A stretch of 64,000 nt of DNA, from the NCBI GenBank assembly GCA_920105625.2, contig OV050030.1, forward strand, positions 27,246,516 to 27,310,515, given 5' to 3'. Source of the stretch: Clusia tigrina. Its lineage: Eukaryota > Arthropoda > Insecta > Diptera > Clusiidae. Under the pieces are notes generated by a model that saw only the letters and a program-made list of their open reading frames with translations, was not told where the DNA came from and did no database searches. The position numbers were made by a program, and so were the translations under genes. Shown here piece by piece: positions 55,893-64,000 of the stretch. Within the stretch, counting starts at the first letter, position 1. Each line of letters begins with the position of its first letter.

Positions 55893-58320
55893 GATCAAAT
55901 TAGAAATAAAAATTAAAAAATAAGATTACATTAAAAAAAATAATAATAATAATAATAATAAAGAATGAATGAAATTAATATATATAAAATCTAACTTTGT
56001 TAAATTAATGTACCTAATGTATTGAATGCTACTGAAAATTCATACACATGTTTATAACCAAATATAATATAAGTAGTACTGAATGTCCAGCTGGACAGAT
56101 TGTAGTTAAATAAATGGAGATACAAAAAAAAAAAAATAAAAAACTGTTTACCCCACAGAAGGGTTCTGGACCTCTGAAGGCAGTGCCTGCACCCCTTTTT
56201 GCCAAAGAGTCCGCCATTTCGTTGCCTTCATGTCCCTCGTGTCCCGGTACCCTCGCGTCAAAGAGTTTCTGGCTGCTAGAGTATTGAGCAGTTTAGAGCA
56301 TTCCCAGACCAGCTTTATTGGAATGAGAAGTTTATTAAAGAGTTCAGAGCTGCCTGGCTAATTGAGAGAATGCATATTTTGGTGCTGCGTGTACCCCTGC
56401 GTAGACATTCTCTAGCACATAACTCTAAGACGTGGACCTCCGCCTGAAAAATGGAAGCTGTTTTTCCCATTGCAATTGGTTTTTAGAAATTTGGCCTACA
56501 CTTTCAGCTCCAGCACTGCCATCTTCCATTTTGGACCCAACTGTGTACCACAACTGGGAGTCCTGTTTTGTTATTACTTCATTGTTTCTCCATACTCAAC
56601 GGTCACTGTTGAACACTTTGAAGTGCTTGGAGAAGTCAAAATTTTCTGTCCATCTTGTCGAAGAACATGAGGCACGGAGACTTCCAGACAGTGTCCAGAA
56701 TCTTTGCGTGCCCCATTAGGTTGCCTTCTTTAAGATGGGCTAGATTAGGTAGCCTTAGGGCCGCGCTGGCTGCCATCTTCTTAGCTACAAGGTGTAGAGG
56801 AGTCAGTCCAGTGATCATTCCCAAAGCTGGTGTGGGGCACGTTCTCATCGCTCCCGTCATACTCAAACAGGCTATACGGTGAATCTTGTTAAGGGCCATC
56901 TGAGTCTTTGTTTGGTTTACTTTTGGCCACCATACCAACGACGCGTATGTAATCATTGGTACTATTATTGTTTTATATGACCACGCCATCATTTTTGGCC
57001 GTAGTCCCCATGTTTTACCGTACAGGTTCTGGCAGGCGTAGGTTGCTTTTAAGGCTTTACTAGTTATGTATGATAAGTGGCTTTTCCAAGCTAGAGTTTT
57101 GTCTAGGATTACTCCCAGATATTTCATTTCGTTGAACATTGTTAAGTTGGTGGTCCCCAAACTTAAGGTCCCCAGATGCAGAGTACTACGTTTGTCTTGT
57201 TCGGATTTATCGATAGTCCTTTCTCCTGACACCAGTTTTGCGCGATGTCAAGAGCTAGTTGTATGCGTACTGTTATGGTAGAGTCAAACTTGCATCTGAG
57301 AATAATGACTAAATCATCCGGAAAGCCCTGAAGTTCATATCCGAGGCCATTGAGCGATTGTACGAGCTCGTCGATAACCAATAACCATAGGAGTGGCGAT
57401 AGGACGCCCCCTGGGGACGTCCTTTGGTTGATCTGACAATTAACTTTTCTGTCCCTGATTTAAAGATAATTTTTCTGTTTTTCAGCATATTGAGAACCCA
57501 TGTTATGATCAGTCTTTGTAGACCTTTCCTATTCATCCCCTCCTCAATTGATCTGAAGTGGGGTGAACAGGAAAGGTATGAATTGTCAAAAGTTCCCATA
57601 ATGTCAACCGATGGTCAGAGAGCTATTTCTTTACCTCCAAACGCCTTTTCAATTTTGCTCCATCATGCTATGTATGGCATATATGTTGCATATTGTTCAA
57701 TATATGGCATATTGTTCAATATGAAGAGGCGAATCTTTAGGATAAGTTTCCCTGACAGATCCAGAAGCTTTTCCATAACTTTTAGCAGGAATGAAGTTAG
57801 GCTAATGGGACGATAGGCTTTTGACGTGTGGTCCGCATTTTTGCTTGCTTTCGATATGAAAGCCACCCTAGCCTTCATTGAAGGGTTAGGCACTATGCCT
57901 AATTCCAGGCTTTTCCTGAAAATTTTTGTTAGCACAGGTGCCAATACATCAACACCTTGCCGAAGTAGGCACGGTCGACACTTATCGACACCTGGGGGTT
58001 TGAATGGTCTAAAAGTGGAGATAGCCATTTGGTTTTGTTGACGGTAAAGATTCTGCAAGCCAGTGAGAGTTCCCCCCATGTAGGCATCAAGAAACGAGTA
58101 TTCTCGACGATTTCAATATCCTCTCCACTAGTGGCACAGCCTGGAAGGTGAGTGTCCAACAAAAGCTGTCCCCTCTCTTCCAGGCCGTAAAATTTCCGTC
58201 CGCCTTCCACAGTGTAGAAAGGCCATTTGAGTGATATTTTTTGAGTGATTTCTGGAGTCGGGTAGCTGCTGGGAGAGTTTCAATCTCTTCATGAGTCTCT
58301 TTTAGAACTTCTCAACTCAT

Positions 58321-58696
58321 AATTATAAGCCGTTAAGGCACTTCTACTCGTATAGGATGCCTAGTCAGTGGGTTTAAGAGGTAATTTTTTCGAAGTAGTA
58401 GATTAAATAATATCACTAGATTGAACATTTTAGAGTGATTTATTTTAATTTTACTTCTCTATTCCTCCATGACTATTGAAATTGAGTACACTCTCAGCCG
58501 GCCTATAATAATATGTCTAAGCAGCGGGAAACTTTATGTATTAACCGGTTAAACACTCGTTAAGGAATTTTGAAAGGGATATAGAAGTGCTTTTATTTGT
58601 ACGACTCTCCGGTTAGCAATTCTAAGTTAGTATTCTTGGAGTGATTCTTAGTTAACCTTGAGATCAATGACATTAGAGGCAAGAACATGAAATTAG
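58321..58696. other. Unassigned spacer
   Basis: AT-rich; no feature recognised between the LINE 5' truncation and the 120-bp repeats. Confidence 0.45.
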
Positions 58697-59050
58697 GGAC
58701 ATTTCAATTGTATAATATATACATTTATGATCAGCTGACACTTCTAAATTTTCACTCAACTGACATATGAGTCGAAGGGGAAATCTAGAAGAAAATTAGG
58801 ATAATATAAAAAACAAGTGAGATTTCTATAGTGGAATCTAGGGACTCATGATTAGCTGACACTTCTCAGTTTTGATTCAACTGACATATAAGTCGAAAGG
58901 GAAACATAAAAGCAAATTATGATAATATAAAAAATTGTGAGATTTCAATGATACAATATATGGACTTATGATCAGCTGACTCTTCTCATTTAAGATTTAA
59001 CTCAATAAGTCGAAAGGGAACTCCAGACGTAAATTGGGATAATATAATAT
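58697..59050. repeat. 120-bp tandem repeat, three copies
   Basis: GATCAGCTGACACTTCT-type sequence recurs at 58729, 58850 and 58970, so the period is 120-121 bp. Other shared landmarks are ACATATRAGTCGAAAGGGAA, GGATAATATAAAAAA and GAGATTTC. Copies differ by substitutions and small indels. Confidence 0.9.
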
Positions 59051-61084
59051 ATATTATAATAATATAATGTGTATAATGTATTCTTTATATATTGGGAGTA
59101 TATTTATTCCTGTTTCTGCTTCTGAGCATAAATACAACTCACCTAATTATACAGTTTAGTTTTCGCCAATGCTTCACATATTATCGTATACAATTCGATG
59201 GATAGTTTTTCTGTGGGAGAATTGAAAGGTTATTGTAATAATTTGCCTTTCTCTGACCTTACTGCAATACATTTGGTCTAATCATATATTTAGTGGTCTC
59301 TCTGTTGATCTTCATTCTGTCCTTTATTTTTGGTGACTTTATTCGCTTGCCTATTATCCTACATATTTTCTTGTCTGTATGTCTGCGTATTGATTTCTAG
59401 AGGGCACTTTGTCCAGTTAATCGTTCTGCCACTTTGTTTAATAACACGTTAAGTCGTAAATAGCTGTTCTTGACGTAATCCTATAAATTCAGTTTAAATT
59501 ATTATGGTGTCTAAACAAAAACGCGTTGAAACCCAAGCAGAACTCCATGCCTGGCAATTGTCTGGTTGGCTTTACATGTCATGTCTTTAATAAATGTAAT
59601 TACGCTCCGATTTTAATACAGAAACCCAATTTAAAACGCTGCCAGCATTATTAAGGAGTGGGTGCTGCTGTTGTTGTTGCGGCTAGAAATATCAGCCCAC
59701 ATGCATACTACAAGCAAATTAAATGGGAACATGTAATTCAAAGTGGCGAATTGTGTGCTACAACTAACACGAAATCGAAAAACACTCAAACACGTTCCAC
59801 TAAAATACAAATTTTTAAATTAAATGTAAAAAAAATAATAATAATAAAATGTAAAAAAAAAACCCTTCATGGTATGAAAAATAGAAACTACACTAAAATC
59901 GTCTCATAATAAATTTAATTATTTTTTCTACTAAGAACAATTAAAATTAAGTGTAAACGCTGTAAAGCGAAACAACAACAAATCACAAAACAAAAGTCGG
60001 TTGCTTTTTTACATTTCCGTTTTTGGTAAACGCTTAAGTACGCGTCCGTACGCAAGTATGCGGCGCTTTATGAAAGCATGTGGCACTTAAAATTGTTGTT
60101 ATTATTGCTGAAACTTCCCAGACAAGTTAGCAAGAAATCATTCCTTTAACCACTTACAACCAAGCAAACAACCGCCAACGAAGCGAGTGAAAGAGTGGCA
60201 CAGCGCGGCATATTTCATTCATAAAAATATTGTAAAAGCCCCCGGAGACAAGGCCAGAGTCCTCATAAACACCGAGTCACAGTTTAGCATTTGTTCCACA
60301 CCACATACGTACACACACACATATACGCACACACACGCACACGTACTTACAACAACGCTCCCATGTAAACGGTGGCAAACAAAATTTTCATGATTTACAA
60401 CAACTTCGAAGTACTTCATAAAAAGACAAATAAAATGATAAGCAAACAGACGGCAGCGGAGGCATTTGAATGGCAGGCAATTCAACTTTTATTCCTAAGC
60501 GGAGGCATTTTTAGTGGCTTCTTGTGACAAAAGTGGCATATTGTTTAATGAAAAGGCCTCATGAAATTTTTATGGAGCCGGTTCACACTGTTGCGAACAA
60601 AACAATTGCACTTAATTTGGTTGCAGGCGACATTGAGTGGAGCACTATTGTTCCATTTACCATACATACCCGTATACGATTGAGTCATTAAAAGCCCACA
60701 GCTCTATGTTGAATGCCAATTCTGACATTTGAGTCAGTTGTGAAGACGGCCACTTTAAATGAACTCAAATCAGTAATTAAATCTATTAAATTTTTGAGGT
60801 CAAATTAATTTTTACTAAAATACATTATTTCAGTGGCAATAACATAACTTCAATTAATCTGTATAAAGTTCGATATATATCCTGAAATCAGCCTCTTTGA
60901 TATATGCATCAGGATCTATAAAGAAATTCAAGTGACACTAAAACAATTTTTAGTTGTATACCAGAAAATTATCTGCCTATAAACAGATTGCTATTTAAAA
61001 CTGGTAAAGCTCTGTTGCTGATATAGAATTGAATGGTGGATATCTCTAAATATTGAGTATTGACATTTGGCAACTAATGGAGCG
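59051..61084. other. Unassigned stretch with CA repeats
   Basis: A (CA)n-like run lies at about 60309-60345, along with A-rich and CAACAA sequence. The open frames at 59658-59909 and 60187-60485 run through these repeats and have no domain. Confidence 0.42.
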
Positions 61085-62440
61085 ATAGGTGAGAGACAAT
61101 GCAAATGCAACAGAATCTTTGGCAACGCGTGGGGTTTGGCCCCTTCGAAGGTTGCCAAAGGCAATGATCAGGCCCATAATATCCTACGCATCTGTGATCT
61201 GGAAAAAAAGATTGTCTCTCAAGGGAGTTAAATCTGCTCTATCTAGACTACAGAGAAATGTGGCTCTTTGTTGTACTGGAGCCTTACCGACGAATTCTGG
61301 CCCATCTCTTGATGCGCTGTTGCAACTTCCCGCCCTAGATGGTTTTATGTAAGGAGAGCCCCTAAAGGCCATCGTGGCACAATAGGCAGTTGGTGGGTGC
61401 GCGCTGGAATCTTGAAGATATTGTTGGCACTGATATGGATATTGGTATCCCTTCTATACCAATTGATTCGATGCCCGCGTATCCTATAACTGAAATGCGG
61501 TACTGTATACAAATTCCAGAGACTCACATATTGTTTGATCCTTCGGCTGAGCCCGGTAGGCAGTGCTGTCGTCCTTTCACTGATGGCTCCAAAACAGACA
61601 TTGGTTCTGGGGTCTTTGTGGAACACAACGATGTCCAACTTCATTACGCATATTTATTGTATATTTATTGTCATGCTTCTGTCTTTCTGGCGTAATTGTA
61701 TGCCAATCTAAGGGCGGTGGACAATGTTGTGGAAAACAGATGGCGTGGCAAGAGAATTTGTATCTACACTGATAGTGGGGCTGCACTGAAGGCCTTACTC
61801 AGCCCCGTTGTCACTTCCATGTTGGTGCTTTTGTGTAAATCCAGATTGAATTATGTTCGAAAGCATAACAATCTGTTGCTAACATGGGTTACAGTACACA
61901 TGGGTATTATGGGGAATGAAGTCGCTGACGAGCTAGCGAATATGGGATCTGAGACTAGTCTTAATGGCTCTGAACCTGTTCTTCCCATACCTTTTACTGC
62001 CATTAAGGCCACTATTGGTGAGTGGGTTGCAGGTGAATAGAATTGGAAATGAGGGGCCAAAAGAGGCAGCACGTGGGCAAATGCAATTGTGCCTGTTATT
62101 TATGGTAGAACGTCAAGGTTTCTTCTGTCACTTGGTAGGAGAGACTGCAGACTTCTGCTAGGATTGATGACAGGTCATCTTGCATGGTCTAAGCATATGT
62201 CAAAGATAGGCATTGCAGACAGTGTACTTTGCCATGCCTGTGAAGAGGAAGATGAGATGGTTGACCACTTTTTGAGCGAATGTCCCGCTTTCACTAGAAT
62301 CAGATTCGAGGTATTTGGCACTGACATCTTAAGTACTGCAAACTTTGGCTGCTTAGAGACACAGGATCTACTAAGGTTTGGGCACAAATCTGGAAGATTC
62401 AAAGAAAATTACAATGGAACGTCAAATATAGTGTATAGTG
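61085..62440 (+). pseudogene. LINE 3' half (RT tail, RNase H, Cys/His tail), family gamma
   Basis: RT tail: KAMIRPIISYASVIWKKRLS then LQRNVALCCTGALPTNS (61160-61300). RNase H: FTDGSKTDIGSGVF (first Asp, 61577-61618). The next motif is lost: where related elements have VFQAEVYA the sequence reads VFLA, a TAA at 61693-61695, then LYANLRAVD, so the catalytic Glu codon has become a stop. It continues CIYTDSGAALKALLSP (second Asp), VTVHMGIMGNEVADELAN (last motif), PVLPIPFTAIKATIGEW. The tail is MTGHLAWSKHMSKIGIADSV then CHACEEEDEMVDHFLSECPA and FGTDILSTANFG to 62445. The fragment at 7372-8565 is the same family in minus orientation. Confidence 0.86.
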
Positions 62441-62603
62441 TATAGTACAATGGATAGTACAATGGATCTTGTGGTCCTATGTTCGACTAGTTGTTCCGAC
62501 AAAAAAAGAAGAGAGGCAATGCATTTTAAGTACTCAAACACATCTTGAAAATGGGGACAGTTTCACTAACACGGTTCGCGTAAAGTGAAATTATTCCAGT
62601 ATA

Positions 62604-63893
62604 CGTACGAGGGCGGATTGATATTGAAGCTACCTAAGTAGGAAAAAAACATTTTTTTTTCAAAAACCATTTATTTCTCAACATAGTCTCCTTTTACTTC
62701 GACACACTTAGTAAGAAGATATTCCAACTTCTTTATACCAACTGAATAATACGATTTCGGGAACCCCTCAAAATACGCGTTAGTTTCGGTAATCAATGCT
62801 TCGTTTGAGATGAATCTTTTTCCTGCGAGCCATTTTTTCAAGTTTGGACACAGGAAAAAGTCACTAGGAGCTAAATCTGGACTATAAAGTGGATGAGAAG
62901 TGTATTTCACGTAATTTTAGCATCGTATCTAATGCTGTGTGCATCAGTGTGTTGTCTAGAAGAAAGAACATTTTTTCTTCTTTAAATTTGGTCGTTTTTC
63001 CTTGATTGCATCAATCAATTAATCCAATAATGCACGATAATACTTTCCTGTGATTGTGGATCCTTTTTCAAGATAATCGATGAGCAATATTCCGTGAGCA
63101 TCCCAAAATACAGTGGCCATATCCTTGCCAGCCGATTTCACTGCCTTCGCCTTCTTCGGAGCACTTCCACCAGCTTCCACCCATTGTTTCGATTGATTTT
63201 TGGTTTCAGGTGTGTAGTGGTAGACCCATGTGTCATCGACAGTTATTAATCGACGCCAAAAATCAATAGGATTACGCTTTATCATGTCCAAACACCGCTG
63301 TGAAGTGGTTTGTCGAACTCGTTTTTGTTCGACAGTGAGCAAACGCGGCACCCATCTTGCCGATAGCTTTTTCATATGCAAATATTCATGCAAAATGTTG
63401 AACACACGATCATATAATATGTTTACCATTTCAACAATCTCACGCAACATGACTCGGCGATCATTCATAACGATATCTAGGATTTTCTTGATATTTTCTT
63501 CAGTAACCACCTCTTTTGGCCTTCCTGTTGAAGGCTTCCTGTGGAGGCATTGCTTGTTCGGCCGCGTTTAAATTCAGCAATCCAATATTTTACTATGTAA
63601 TTTGACGGAGCAGACTCACCGTAATGTTTATCGAGCTTTTCTTTTGTTTCTTTCGCCGTTTTCCCTTTCAAATAATAGTGTTTAATCACTGCACGAAATT
63701 AGCTTTTTCCCATTTTTCACGAAACACAAAAGTTGCTTACTTCAAACGACTACAACAAATAAACTAATCGATGAATTTGGGTAAAATTTTAACAGCTGAC
63801 GTTTGACAGATCGCAATTTCTAAAAAAAAAAGTTTTTGTTTTTGTGGTTCCATCTAACGCTAGGTATCTTCAATATCAATCCGCCCTCGTATG
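62604..63893 (-). mobile_element. Mariner family 1, copy B (DD34D type)
   Basis: Minus-strand counterpart of copy A. The left (3') end reads CGTACGAGGGCGGATTGATA and the right (5') end TATCAATCCGCCCTCGTATG. TA dinucleotides lie at 62602-62603 and 63894-63895. At 1290 bp it is about 160 bp longer than copy A, because it keeps the transposase region copy A has lost. Confidence 0.92.
62671..63713 (-). pseudogene. Mariner transposase, family 1 copy B (broken)
   Basis: The ATG at 63713-63711 is followed by MGKS and a TAA at codon 5, where copy A has Lys. The helix-turn-helix region is well kept (VIKHYYLKGKTAKETKEKLD, YIVKYWIAEFKRGRTS). A small frameshift near 63540 separates it from MVTEENIKKILDIVMNDRRV. 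The first catalytic block is LITVDDTWVYHYTPETKNQS. After KKKK near 62965 the frame shifts, so the second block (DNTLMHTAL) is out of frame with its neighbours. The third (HPLYSPDLAPSDFFLCPNLK) is present, and the frame ends in KGDYVEK at 62671. Stops and shifts make it inactive, but the lesions differ from those of copy A. Confidence 0.9.
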
Positions 63894-63895
63894 TA

Positions 63896-64000
63896 ACTGT
63901 CCACCATATATGGTATTTAATAAGTTATTCCCAAATTCTATTAAATCGGATCAGAGACGGCTCAGATAATTGATAATCCCTCCACCTCCATTCACCAACG
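63896..64000. other. Flank after the last mariner
   Basis: About 100 bp of AT-rich sequence to the window edge; nothing recognised. Confidence 0.5.

Larger units (their letters stand above)
51449..56142 (+). mobile_element. Nearly full-length jockey-clade LINE
   Basis: Bounded by 8-bp direct repeats ACTGTTTA at 51441-51448 and 56143-56150. It has a 5' leader of about 425 bp, ORF1, ORF2 overlapping by the four bases ATGA, a 250-bp 3' UTR with an (AAT)n run (55941-55963) and an A-rich tail (56123-56142). A 4.7-kb length with two ORFs and no RNase H is typical of jockey. This is the most complete LINE in the window. Damage is limited to a few frameshifts and one stop, so it inserted relatively recently compared with the surrounding fragments. 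Confidence 0.95.
50950..58320 (-). pseudogene. LINE (RT, RNase H, Cys/His tail), family beta, split by a jockey element
   Basis: Minus strand, 5' to 3'. It starts inside the linker (ERGQLLLDTHLPGC, about 58180-58130), then RT: AYRPISLTSFLLKVMEKLLD (about 57810-57755), a GRPQGA-type motif (near 57415), and GFPDDLVIIL (about 57320-57295), where the usual FADD has become FPDD. Thumb: TMFNEMKYLGVILDKTLAWK (near 57120) and ACLSMTGAMRTCPTPALGMI (near 56860). RNase H end: RVPGHEGHEGNEMADSLAKR, then GAGTAFRGPEPFCGVNS at 56150. A 4.7-kb jockey interrupts here. Beyond it: SSFTNNLLCEQEKQGLLNYW (51440-51380), RLFIDPEHTSVDAALYLSRN, ELLTGHCRFNYHLEKIGVVE, EEEQKTAEHSLCTSPAMARR. The 3' end matches 25058-25102 and carries a TAA/ATT tail near 50961. 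It is inactive. Confidence 0.87.

Overview
This is insect nuclear DNA. It is most likely from a higher dipteran of the tephritid fruit-fly type. The inference rests on mariner copies of the DD34D and DD41D ('rosa-like') groups, jockey-clade and RNase H-bearing non-LTR retrotransposons, long AT microsatellites, and the CAA/TTG-rich intergenic sequence typical of flies. The species cannot be fixed from the sequence alone. I find no convincing host protein-coding gene, rRNA or functional tRNA gene. Every open frame I could interpret is transposon-derived and almost all are broken.

Layout. 0.5-1.7 kb: a DD34D mariner (family 1). 4.3-5.5 and 10.6-11.9 kb: two oppositely oriented copies of a second DD34D mariner (family 2), with a solo terminus at 12.0 kb. 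6.0-7.3 kb: a DD41D mariner. 7.4-8.6 kb: a LINE fragment with an internal inverted segment. 14.0-15.5 kb: two LINE tails, one split by a 172-bp hAT-like MITE. 18.6-22.7 kb: a LINE whose RNase H domain was split by a 5'-truncated jockey element. 22.7-25.1 kb: SINE, LINE tail, gypsy-type solo LTR, LINE tail. 28.0-30.5 kb: a tRNA-derived SINE, then a LINE whose RNase H domain is torn by AT microsatellites and a 212-bp duplication. 31.0-32.2 kb: an 18-bp minisatellite, a tRNA-like repeat and a 400-bp TIR element. 35.6-37.4, 40.0-41.1 and 45.6-48.6 kb: SINE, LINE and mariner remnants. 43.1-43.7 kb: a 53-bp satellite. 50.0-58.3 kb: a LINE tail hit by a SINE, then a minus-strand LINE split by a nearly full-length jockey element (ORF1 + ORF2). 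61.1-62.4 kb: a LINE fragment. 62.6-63.9 kb: a second family 1 mariner, inverted relative to the first.

The most informative results are structural. At three loci, removing the inserted element and one target-site copy rejoins the host element's reading frame across the gap (10-bp TSD at 19.2/21.9 kb, 8-bp at 51.4/56.1 kb, 8-bp at 15.2/15.4 kb). A SINE family with a tRNA-like head and a conserved 3' tail occurs at least five times; one copy has a perfect 12-bp TSD. A 445-bp solo LTR has perfect 7-bp ends, a TATA box, AATAAA and a 4-bp ATAT duplication. The density of nested, damaged elements in both orientations fits pericentromeric or intergenic heterochromatin, possibly a small-RNA-producing locus, but that is inference.
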